DNA of 64,000 nucleotides from the NCBI GenBank assembly GCA_030248065.1, contig JASAMV010005008.1, positions 100,776 to 164,775 on the forward strand, given 5' to 3'. Under the pieces are notes generated by a model, which saw only the letters and a program-made list of their open reading frames with translations, had not been told where the DNA came from and did not search any database. Below are positions 38,186 to 49,000 of this stretch, in pieces (within the stretch, counting starts at the first letter, position 1; every line of letters begins with the position of its first letter). This DNA comes from Rhynchonema sp. JSB1_4 (taxonomy: Eukaryota > Nematoda > Chromadorea > Monhysterida > Xyalidae). The position numbers and the translations under genes are program-made.

Positions 38186-39420
38186 GTCAGGGCCCAGACG
38201 CCACTTAAAGTGACTCTACAATTGATTGCTGACCGGGTTTGTTGGTGGCCATTTTTTCAAAAAATGAAGACTAGGGGTGATATTTTCGAAACGGTGTAAA
38301 GGTCAGTTGGGTGTAAAGGTCGGTGGAAAGCTCGGTCGACAGCTCAGTGTGATAGACCTCGGTGTAAACTTGAAACATTCCACGTTAATAACAGGCAATG
38401 TTTCACGTTTACACCGAGCTACGCCGACCGAGCTTTCGACCGAACTTTACACCGACCTTTACGCCCAACTGACCTTTACACCGTTTCGAAAATTCCACCC
38501 TAGGTATCAGAAACACAGATTTGGAAAATGGATTTTCAAGTCGTTGATTTGTGATGTTTCACGAACCCCGCACGTTTTTAAAGGAGGAGAAAAAAAGAAA
38601 AAAGTTTGACGCAGGCCAGTGCAAAGTATAAGGTAATTCTATCTAAGATATTTTCAGCGTTTTATACCCAGATTCTGTTTAACGAGATATAAAGCATTGT
38701 ACGAAACGCTGTGTGTGATAAATGATAAACGAAACACTCCAGAAAATCAAGCCTTTTTGAAGCACCCTTTTTTCCTGCATAATTTAAGGCATCTGTGGTG
38801 AGTGAAATAAGTCGTCAATTACAAATAAAATCGTTTAATTATCTAGTATTCAGGATGTGCTTTTTCGTTTTTCAAAACGCTACACAGCTCACACAATGTT
38901 TACCACAACATGCACAAGGCAGTCGTTCTCACAGCGCACAACGCACACACAACGACCACACACAGCCGGCCGGGGTAGATGTTTCAGTTTGTGTGTGTGC
39001 GCTACGGCTACGGGAATGGCTGCCTTGCGCATGTTGTGGTAAACATTGTGCGAGCTGTGTAGGGTTTTGAAAACTGAAAAGCACAAGCAACGGACCTGAT
39101 AATCAGATGATTTTAATTTGTAATTGACAACTTATTTCATCATTCACCACAGATGCCTAAAATTATACAGGAAAAAAGGGTGTTTTAAAAAGGCTTGATT
39201 TTTTGGAGTGTTTCGTTTAGTGTTTTGCACAGGCCTGCCTCAAACTTTTTTCATTTTTTCTGCTCCTGTAAAAGTGTGTGGGTGTGAAACATCACAAAGC
39301 AACGAATTGAAAATCCATTTCCTAAATCTGGGTTTCTGATACCTGGTCTTCGTTTTCTGAAAAAATGGCTGCAAACAAACGCGGTCAACGTTCAATTGTC
39401 ACTTTAACACCAGAAATCTG
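38186..39420. repeat. About 1-kb palindrome interrupted by a MITE
   Basis: The left arm (about 38186-38274 and 38504-38925) is the complement of the right arm (about 39005-39420). Matching pairs include GGTATCAGAAACACAGATTT with AAATCTGGGTTTCTGATACC, and CACAATGTTTACCACAACAT with its complement near 39040. The centre is CA-rich. The left arm is split by the 226-bp MITE; the right arm is not. Confidence 0.88.
38275..38500. mobile_element. 226-bp inverted-repeat MITE, copy 2
   Basis: Starts GGGTGATATTTTCGAAACGG, ends TTCGAAAATTCCACCC, flanked by TAG (38272-38274 and 38501-38503). The opposite palindrome arm reads GATACCTGGTCTTC without the insert, so it serves as the empty site and confirms the boundaries. 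Confidence 0.95.
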
Positions 39421-39940
39421 TAGGACTAAAATAGGAACTGAGTTTGGCGACATTTTTGCATTTGAGTTGAATGCATGGCAACCAAAAAATGTTGATTTTT
39501 TCTTCATTCTGCGCCAAAAGAAAAAAGATTAGAAGAAATGGTCCTTGAGAAAAAGAAAAAAATCAGAAAAAAATTGAGAAAAAGAGAAATTTTTTTCTTT
39601 TTTCCAAATCAGAAAAAATGAAGAAAAAACTTTTTCCCAGGGGCACCCAAAAACAAGTTTTTCTACGAAAAATAAATTACCGGGAATTCTTCCGGTAATT
39701 TATTTTGGAAATTTATCTGGCTCCGAAAAAACGCTTCTTTTCTGGTTTTTCATCAGCAAAAAACGGTTTTTTTCACGGTGGGCAATGGGCATGCATGGGC
39801 ATGTGCACTAGACTCTTTGTCTTAGCATTGTCCAATGCAGAGGTCGCAATCTGGCCGGGTTTGTTGGAGGGCCCTGCCCGGCCCGAGCCCCCAAATCTCC
39901 GGCCCGGCCCGGTCCGAGGTGGCCAGAGCTCGGCCCGGCC

Positions 39941-40354
39941 CAGTGTAGTTCCTGGTCCGGAGGGGGAACAGGCGGTACCCCCCTTTTTTCGGAGGGGGAA
40001 CAGAAGTACCCACCTGGGGGGAAGGGGGGGGGAGGGACCCGGAAGGGGGGGGGAGGACCCACATTTGGAGAAAAGTCATTTTTTGAGGTCGAAAATTTGG
40101 CTCATTTTTGCCCCTTTTAGGAAAAAAATCTCAATAAAAAGGGTATTTTGGCGATTTTTGACGACATTGACCTAAAAATCACCCATTTTATGCCTAAAAA
40201 TGCCTATTTTAGGCCAAAACTTGCCTATTTCAGGTAAAAATTGGGGGAGCAGACGTACCCGGAGGGGGAACAGTGGGGCAGGCGTACCATGGAGGGGGAA
40301 CAGACGTACCCGAGGGGGGGACCCCCCCCCCCTCCCCCCCCAGGAACTACACTG
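39941..40354. mobile_element. hAT-like element with 8-bp duplication GCCCGGCC
   Basis: Ends CAGTGTAGTTCCTGG and CCAGGAACTACACTG. GCCCGGCC flanks both sides exactly, though it lies in a GGCCC-rich array, which weakens the test. The core, from about 40070 to 40240, is the same as that at 57610-57790 in reverse. Confidence 0.8.
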
Positions 40355-40555
40355 GCCCGGCCCGAATTTTTACCCGATTTTTGTCATAATTTTTGCGATT
40401 TTTCTGAACCTATCTTTTGGTGGAGAAAAGATTGCTTTCAATTAAAAAGTTGTCAGATAGACAAGTATTTTACTGATCACTTACTTGCCGATCCCGTCAG
40501 AAATTTTTGTATTTTTGACATACTAGATATTGAGTAAAATAAGTCACATCAGAAA

Positions 40556-40825
40556 CAGTGTAGTTCCTGGGGGGATCCCCCTCGGGTACGCTATCTCCCC
40601 CTGATGTGGTACACTATCTTGCCTAAAATGGCCATTTTTAGGCCTAAAATGTGTGATTTTCAGGTCAATGTTCTCAAAAGTCGCCAAAATACCCTTTTTA
40701 TGAAGAACTTTTTCCAAAAAGGGGCAAAAATAGGTCAAATTCCTATCGGGGGTACACTATCTCCCCCTCCGAAAAAAACGGGGGGTCCGCCCGTTATCTC
40801 CCCCTCCGGACCAGGAACTACACTG
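40556..40825. mobile_element. hAT-like element, short copy
   Basis: 270 bp with ends CAGTGTAGTTCCTGG and CCAGGAACTACACTG. Flanks ATCAGAAA and GTCAGAAG match at 6 of 8. A related uninterrupted site, AGTCACTTCAGAAGCTTC, is seen at about 44062-44079. Confidence 0.8.
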
Positions 40826-41039
40826 GTCAGAAGCTTCTCCAAATCTCCGGCCCGGCCCGAACCAAAAGCCCAAAATCGCGGTCCGGACCAGCCCGAGTGC
40901 GGCGACCTCTGGCTGGCGTTGCGTGGCGTGCGTGACCCTGGCTGGCTGGTCCAATGGCAACAGAGATCGGAAACGGGCCGGGCCGGGCCGCGATTTTGGA
41001 CTTGGTCGACCGGGCCGGGCCGAGCAGCCCGGCCCGGTA

Positions 41040-42840
41040 TGCCTAAATTCGAACGAAATTACCATTTTTTGAACCAAAATTTTCAAAATTTTTGCGCTTC
41101 GCGCAATAACGTTTCCTAGTTCTTGATCTTTTCAGTCATCGTTTTGAAGAAAGAAGCAGTGGTGTAGCTATAGCTACCCATCCCATCCCATACCCAGGCC
41201 TTTGCAATCAACCCACTGTACCATCCAAAAAAGCCTACCTGCAATCAACCTTACCTACTGTACCGACCGGCCGAGCTAGGGGGGTCATTCGGGAACAAAA
41301 TTTTTATGTATACATATTGATGAGAATGTACTCTTAAGCGCTAATTTCGCGCGTCACGCGCGATTTTTCGCCTGTATGGAGTGAAAAATACCGATTTTTA
41401 AGATTTAAACTATTTTGAGCCAAAAATTATACCTACAACTGTACCAGCCGGGGCGGCGACTTACGTACTGCATCAGGATGGCGCGTCAATCTACCTACCT
41501 ACCCCTTCCCCCCAGCTACACCAGTGAAAACAAGTATTCTGCAGAAAATTTTCGAATTTTTTTCAGCTTTTTGGACTTTTTCAGTTTTCGGCCCTTGAAA
41601 ATTGGCTGATCGGGCCGGGCCGGGCCGACCTCAAGCCAACACGGGCCGGGCCGGGCCGACCTGCAGCCCTCCACCGGGCCGGGCCGGGCCGGGCCGGACT
41701 TTTCGCCGACCGGGCCGGGCCGGGCCGGGCCGCGATTTTGGACTTGGTCGACCGGGCCGGGCCGGAGATTTGGGGGGACCGGGCCGAGCAGCCCGGCCCG
41801 GTCCGGCCCGGTATGCCTAAATTCGAACGAAATTACCGCTTTTTGAACCAAAATTTTCAAAATTTTTGCGCTTCGCGCAATACCATTTCCTAGTTCTTGA
41901 TCTTTTCAGTCATCGTTTTGAAGAAAGAAGCAGTGGTGGTGTAGCTACCCTCTCTCTACCCATACCCAGGCTTTTGCAATCAACCCACTGTAGTGTACCA
42001 CCAAAAAAGCCTGCCTGCAATCAACCTACCTACTGTACCGACCGGCCGAGCTAGGGGAGGGTCATCCGGGAACAAAATTTTTATGTATACACTACCGTAT
42101 TGTCGGAAATAGAACCCGGGGGGTCTATTTTTTCACTGGGGTCATTTTGGGGGGTTCAATTTATGGGGGGGGGTCAATTATTGGGGGGGTTATATTTTTC
42201 ATTTGGCCCCCCAACGAAAAAAATCATTGTTAATAATGCCCCTAAAAATGGCTTGTTTTCGGTATTTTCTAACTTTAACACCTGCAATTATGCTTAAAAA
42301 GCTGTGTTCTGTTGTGTACGCAAGTTTAAACAACGTTTGACACAACAACACAGCCTTATCATACCACTAATCTGTGGTACGGTGAAGGTTGGGGGTGGGG
42401 TTCTATTAATGGGGGGGGGGTCAATTAATGGGGGGGGTTCTATTTTTGATTTCGAGCCATTTAGGGGGGGTTCAATTAATGGGGGGGGGGGTCAATTAAT
42501 GGGGGGGTTCTATTTCCGACAATACGGTACACATATTGATGAGAATGTACTCTTAAGCGCTAATTTCGCGCGTCACGCGCGATTTTTCGCCTGTATGGAC
42601 TTATGGAGTGAAAAATACCGATTTTAAACCATTTTGAGTCAAAAATTATACTTACAACATACAACTGTATCAGCCGGGGCGGCGACTGAAGTACTTGCAT
42701 CAGGATGGCGCGTCAATCTACCTGCCTACAGCTTCCCCCAGCTGCACCAGTGAAAACAAGTATTCTGCAGAAAATTTCGAATTTTTTCAGCTTTTTGGAC
42801 TTTTTCAGTTTTCGGCCCTTGAAAATTGGCTGACCGGGCC
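41040..42840. repeat. Direct duplication of a 560-bp segment
   Basis: 41040-41610 and 41814-42840 share the same order of words: ATTCGAACGAAATTACC, TTGCGCTTCGCGCAATA, TGTACTCTTAAGCGCTAATT, TCGCGCGTCACGCGCGATT, AGTATTCTGCAGAAAATTT and TTGAAAATTGGCTGA. They are separated by a GGGCC array. The second copy carries the TA-flanked insert at 42095-42527. Confidence 0.85.
42095..42527. mobile_element. TA-flanked element with AAATAGAACCC termini and G-rich interior
   Basis: 433 bp; inverted ends CCGTATTGTCGGAAATAGAA and its complement, TA on each side. The duplicate segment at 41311 lacks it, giving a near-empty site. The interior repeats GGGGGGTTCTATT and GGGGTCAATTAATGG. Confidence 0.9.
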
Positions 42841-44410
42841 GGGCCGGGCCGACTTTACCCGGCCCGTTTCCGATCTCTGCTCTGAACTGAATGGCAAAAA
42901 ACAGCTCACGGTCGAAGTCGAAGCCGATAGCTAGTCAGGAGAATGGTGCAGTGAAGTGTTCTTTGCTTACGACGTTTACGCTGGGTCCCGTTGCAGAACA
43001 GGAACTAGCGCTGGCGCTGCTCTCAAGCAGAGGTGGGAATCGGGCCGGGTCGGCCCGGCCCGACCGTTCGGGCCGGGAAGTCCGGCCCGGCCCGGCCCGG
43101 CCCGATTTTTTCGGCCCGACTTTTTCTGATGACATTTTGAACTGAAGCAATTTTTTGGTGCAAAAATTACTGTTTTTTTTGTTTAAAAATACCTGATAAT
43201 TATGGAAGTCGGTACTGATTTGCAGAATCGTGAGAAATTTTGGCAAATTTAGCCTAAAAAATCACGATTTTTTATTGAAATTCGATGATGTCGGGCCTTT
43301 TCGGGCCGGCCACCCCGGCCCGGCCCGGCCGGACATTCCGGAAAGTCGGCCCGGCCCGACCGTTCGGGCCGGAACAGAGGTCGCAATCGGGCCGGGTTTG
43401 GCCGGCCCGGCCCGGCCCGAGCCCCCAAATCTCCGGCCCGGCCCGGCCCGGCCCGACCCGTACCCCCAAATCTCCGGCCCGGCCCGGCCCGAACCCCCAA
43501 ATCTCCGGCCCGGCCCGGCCCGAATTTTTTGGCTCAGATTTTAACCCAAGTTTTGTCATAATTTTTGCGATTTTTTTGAACCTATTTTTTGGTTGAAAAC
43601 AACGGTGTTGCAGGGGGTGGGGGTACCCCCTAGGTACAGTAGGTAGGTAGGTTGACGCTCCATCCTGGTACACTAGGTAGGTCGCCGCAGGCGGCTAGTA
43701 CAGTAAGTTGCGATTTTTGGCTCAAAATGGTATATAAAATCGGTACTTTTCACTCCAAATAGGCGATAAATCGCCGCGCTACGCGCGAAATTAGCGTTTT
43801 AGAGCACATTTTCTTCAAAATTTCGACCGAAAAAATTTTGTTCCCCCTTAGCCCGGCCGGTACAGTAGGTAGGTTGCCGTCCCACATTTTTGGTGGTACT
43901 GTAGGTTGCCGCCCCGCCTGGGTAGCTACACCACTGGTTGAAAATACATTGTTTTCCATGAAATGGTCGTCAGATAGAGACAATACTGATCACTTGCTTG
44001 CCGAATCCGTCAGAAATTTTAGTATTTTTGACAAAAAATCCCTACTTTTTCAGTAAAATAAGTCACTTCAGAAGCTTCGGGCCGGGGTGCCCGGCCCGGC
44101 CCGGCCCGACCCTCCAAATCTCCGGCCCGGCCCGGCCCGGCCCGAGCCAAAAGCCCAAAATCGCGGCCCGGCCCGGCCCGGCCCGAGGTCGGGCCGGCCC
44201 GATTGCGACCTCTGGGCCGGAAACCTCGACGGGCCGTACCTGACGTTCGGGCCGGGCCGGGCCGGGCCGGCCCGATTCCCACCTCTGCTCTCAAGTGCTC
44301 TCTGGTCCCGCAAATTGCGGTTGCGGTGTATATTTCGTGCCGGGAAGACTCATTATAAATAAAACGGATTAAACGGATTAACCAGATTAAACGGATTTTT
44401 GCGTGCTGGG

Positions 44411-44723
44411 GGGAAGACTCATTATTTCTTTGAAAATAAAACGGATTAAATGGAATCCAAATCCAGCTGGAAGTTGATCCTGAACCAATGTTTGGGCTCA
44501 GGCTTGAGCTCAGGCTTAGGCTCAGGCTTACGCTCACGTTTAGGCATATATGTTGGCTTCAGTCGTGGCTCAGGCTTAAACTTAGGCTTAGGCTTAGACT
44601 GAATACACGCCGGTCACATACAACATGCATAATGAGTCTTCCTGAGAAACATCCCTGGGGGAAAACTCATTACGGGGATTCCGTTTAATCCGTTTTATTT
44701 TCAAAGAAATAATGAGTCTTCCC
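44411..44723. mobile_element. Inverted-repeat element with GGAAGACTCATTA ends and TTAGGC-like core
   Basis: Arms 44411-44458 and 44677-44723 are complementary (GAAGACTCATTATTTC, then AAAATAAAACGGATTAAA). Further GGAAGACTCATTA copies lie at about 44344, 44630 and 44760, so several related elements are stacked. The core at 44494-44600 is a degenerate TTAGGC/CTCAGG array. Confidence 0.75.
44494..44600 (+). repeat. Degenerate interstitial telomere-like array (TTAGGC)
   Basis: Contains CTTAGGCTTAGGCTTAG and CAGGCTTAGGCTCAGGCTTA. TTAGGC is the telomeric unit of nematodes. The array is short and impure, and may instead be a simple repeat of the host element. Confidence 0.5.
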
Positions 44724-46024
44724 GCCAGAGCCTCTGCAGGATAAACTGATTACAATAGTAATGAGTCTTCCATCAACCGTATATTTTACGGTTTTTTTCG
44801 GAAAAAGACCGTGTTTTTCCAAATAAACAACCAGTACTAAAGGAATTCAGAACACGGAAGTAAAAAACACCTTTTTGAGCTTTTTGCTTTGCTTTTGGTT
44901 TGTTTGTCTTGTCTGTGTGTTCCAGCAAGCAGGCAAGGCACAAAAAAGGTGGCTTTCAATTGTTTTTGGCCTTTTTAAAACGATTTTGGTTCATCCGGAC
45001 AAAAACCGTTTTTTCCGAAAGTGTAAATTACCGTAATTTTAGGCACCACGCCGCAGAGATGTTTAAAAAAATTTCTTGTTTTTTTAAGTTTCTTTTTTTT
45101 TAAAAAGTTGCAGACTTTTTGGGATATTTTCGACTTTTTCGGTTCCCTCCCAAAACACCCAAAATTTGGCCAGCTTACCCCCAAAACACAAAAAGATAGC
45201 CACGAGTGGCGTACAATACGTTGCTTTCTCACTGATTGCGTGCGGTAATTTTGGTGTTGGTGCATAATGATTCGTCACTTGTGCACAGGCACACCTTATG
45301 CCAAAAAGGTACGTTGTTTTGGTACATATTTAGGCAGGTCCATACTGGCAGGCGGAAAAAACCAAAACCGGTTTTTTTCGAAAAAAAAAACCCCGAAAAG
45401 AACGTTTTTTCCGAGACCCGATGACCCGAATACTTTTCCATTTATTGTTCCGTGGGTACCTTACCTATTCGGTTTTTGATCGGACAAATATCGGTACTTT
45501 ATTCCAGTTTTGCCAAAAATTGTAATGCAAAACTGATCAGTTTTTCGATTTTGGTGAATTGGCTCGACCACGAAAATTAACCGACCCAAAATGGGCCAAA
45601 AAGCGTGTAAACCAAGTGTTTTCGACTGACTTCAACACCGTTCAAGAACACTCTGGTTACTTCGAACAAATTTTGCACTGAAATTGCTATATTTTTCGAA
45701 ATTGCGTTCGAAAGTACTGAAAAAACATTTGGAAAAAAACGGTTTTTTTCGAAAAAAAACTGTTTTTTTTTCATGAAAAAACGGTTGTTTATGACAGTGT
45801 AGGTAGGTCTACCACCCAAGCCTACGGTCCACCGGTCCAAGCCGGTAATTTATTTGAAAGATACGGAAAAGCCGTTCTTTTCGAAAATTTAAGTTACCGT
45901 AATCTTAGTCCCTATAAATTTTTCAGCCTTTATTTTGGATGTTGGCCGCCGTCGGTTGGATTGCGTTGCGTCCAGGTTGAACAACGTCTGGCTGTAAAAG
46001 AATGATCAGCCGATAATTGTGGAA

Positions 46025-49000
46025 ATGATCGAGGTATTCGTCAGCAGTCAGAGTTGTGTGTTGATTTCGTCATTCGGTGCGTTGCGGTGCCCATTTGATG
46101 GACGACCGATTGAAGCATTCGGCAAAAGTCAAGGTTGGTCATTCGTTGTGTATCGCATTCGAAGCCGTCGATTGTATCATGCACGCATTATTAATTGCAG
46201 TAAATGACATATTAACCCGATCGTCTGAATGTGTCGGCGTCGCCCTCGGCTTTGTCGGTCGGATTCGAAGCCCGAACTCTCCTGATTCTGGCGGTCACTT
46301 ATTGCTGATCACAGATTGGACTGATATTGGCCTGCATCCGTTTCGTCCCGATCACTACGGCGAGGTTTATCGCATCAATAAAGTCGTCGCGCTGCCCCTG
46401 AATGGTACGGATATGTTTCGTTACGTGCTGCACGCCGTGTATTTGATTTGGGTGGGGTCGAAAATCCCGAAAAGTAAAAATCCCGAAAAGCAAAATCCCG
46501 AAAAATGAAATAAAGGTTTTTTGTGCAAAAAAGGTATCATATTGGGCACTGCGTTAGTTGCGGCTCAACTTAACTTATTGATTCTCGGTTCTCGTTTGGC
46601 CAGGCTGGTTCCTGGCTGGCAGCCCAAGCCTAACCCTGAATGAATGCCTGAGGCGTGCTTTTATGGATATTTCCTTCTCGTGGACAGGTCTTCCTGGCTG
46701 CTGGCCTAAGCCTGAAAGAAAACCTGAGTAGTTGTATTTTTGTTGATGTTTCTTTCTTGTGTACAGTTCTTCCTGGCTGGCAGCCTAAGCCAAATCCTAA
46801 CCCCGAATGCAAGCCTGAGCAGCAACTACATGACTGCCAACTTTTGACGAAAAAGTTATCCATACACTTTTTTCGGGATTTTCGCATTTCGGGAATTTTT
46901 TCCGGGCTTTTTCGTTTCCGGATTTTTGACGGCCACATTTGATTTATGGTTTGACCAACACAATTTTGCGGTCAGAAACAATATTATATTGCAGCTGGTG
47001 CAAAAATTGCGGACATTCAACTAGAGAAGTGTGCACGACACAAACAACGTAGTGGCAGTGGTGGCGCTGCCAGTATTCCACTAGCGTCCCTGCAAAAAGG
47101 TCAACAAAAACTGATCTCGACGTTGGACTCGTTGACATCGAAAGGTCCTTTAAATTCGAAAAATCTCCGTTCGCCATCGCCGATCCGTAACAGAGCGCTC
47201 GAAGACTTGCTGCTGCTGTTTAATGAACATCGGTCGTTCTACATGTGTCCGAACGGGGATCTGACGTGTTCAATGAAAACGTTGGTTGAATATCACTTAT
47301 ATTACTAAAACTGCCACTTTTTATCTTTTCTAATGTTTCAGTTGGCTGCACAATCAGCCCGCTTCATCAGGTTCTTCACCCACAGCCCCAATTGCCAACA
47401 ATTTCTTTTGGAATCGCTTTGCGCTCGACGATTTGTGCAGACAACGAGATGATCTTGACGCGAACTCGGCGTTGCCGTCGAATGTTGCCAAATGGATTGT
47501 GCCGATCACGTTGGGCTTTTTTGAGCAAATCGTGCTCGAATTCAAAATGCACAACGGCATCAACATTCCGATGAAACTGTCGTTGATCTCGCGACGAAGT
47601 GTGCACCGAGCTGGAACTCGGTCCGCTTATGACGGTGTTTTTACTCGTGCAATGAATGACACGATAATTTTTGAGAATTTTTAGATACATCAAACGTGGC
47701 ATAGACGAAAAGGCGTATTGTGCGAACTTTGTTGAGACCGAGCAAATCGTTGAAATCTCCGGCCATCACCTGTCTTTTCTGCAAGTATGGCTGTTCAATG
47801 CAAATTCTGATTATGATCGCGGTCTACGTTTTACTTTCAACTTGGAGCATTGTTCAAACGCACACAGATCCGCGCATCGGTGCCAATCTACTGGTCGCAA
47901 CGCGGCTACAAATACCGTCCGCCGCCCGTTATCGACCGGGAGATGAGCGATAGTCTGCCTGTGTTCAAGGATCACATCAACAAACTGCTCAATCGATACC
48001 AGTCTCCACTAGTGATGGTGAATTTGGTTGATCAAAGTGGTCGGGAACGAGCGTTGGGCGAGGCGTTTCTGCAGCACGTCCTCGAAATGGACTCGGAACA
48101 AGTTGTAATCTTGATAATCTAAGTTTTGCACCAAATCACGTACCTACAGCCTCATTGTTAGGTGTGCTACGTTGCATTCGATTTCCACGAGCATTGTCGT
48201 GGTCTGCGTATGGATCGTATTAGCACGTTGATATCGGCATTGGGTGACACGATTCGCGACGTTGGATTCACCTGGTTGGATGAGAGTGGGCAGCCCGTGT
48301 GTGAACAGCAGGTTCGGCGCTAATTTGGTTGATGGTCATCAATTAAATTGTGTCTGGCATTGGTTTTCAGGGTGTATTCCGCGTGAACTGTGTCGATTGT
48401 CTAGATCGTACTAACGTTGTGCAGTCAGCTCTCGCCATCACCGCGCTCGAACAGCAATTGTACAAATTGGGCATACTCGGTCTGTTGGATGACAACGAGT
48501 GTACGTTGCCGGCAAATGTCGTCCGGGCACTCAATCATGTCTGGGCGGACAATGGCGACTATATTAGTGTGCAGGTAAACTGTTGTCAATGGTTTTCTTT
48601 TATCAGAATTTGGACCATTGCAAATGGGTGCTTTTTGGATTTTGTTTGTTATGTCATTTTATTGTGTGACTGCCCCACGTGCACTTCACCCTGATGTTAA
48701 AGAAGGGTAAGTACCAGGATCAAGAAGTGTATACGCACGTAGCCTGTTGGAAGTTCCCCAAGTAAGAGCATGTAAATGAATCAGGAGAACAAAAGTCCAA
48801 ATGAAGCGAACAACAAGCGTAAAAGTTTGGCTGCTACCCAGTCTTAACACACGGCATTCCCATACGGACTGGTTCGGGTGTTGCATCGTTTGGTACAGGA
48901 GAAACACTATGAACATGCATTTGCTTTCAATGTTACTTTGGTTGCAGTACGCCGGCACGGCAGCATTGAAGGGCGACGTGACGCGCAGTGGTCAGCGCAA

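Larger units (their letters stand above)
39421..46024. other. Repeat block without genes
   Basis: 6.6 kb of nested elements and low-complexity DNA between MCEE and INPP5F. Arrays of GGGCCGGGCC lie at 39850-39945, 40840-41040, 41600-41815, 42835-42870, 43035-43120, 43290-43530 and 44075-44280. Palindromic AAAACCGTTTTTT / TTTCGAAAAAA tracts occur near 39730, 44790, 45360 and 45730. Open frames over these tracts are skewed (Gly, Pro, Arg, Ala) and are not genes. Confidence 0.8.
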
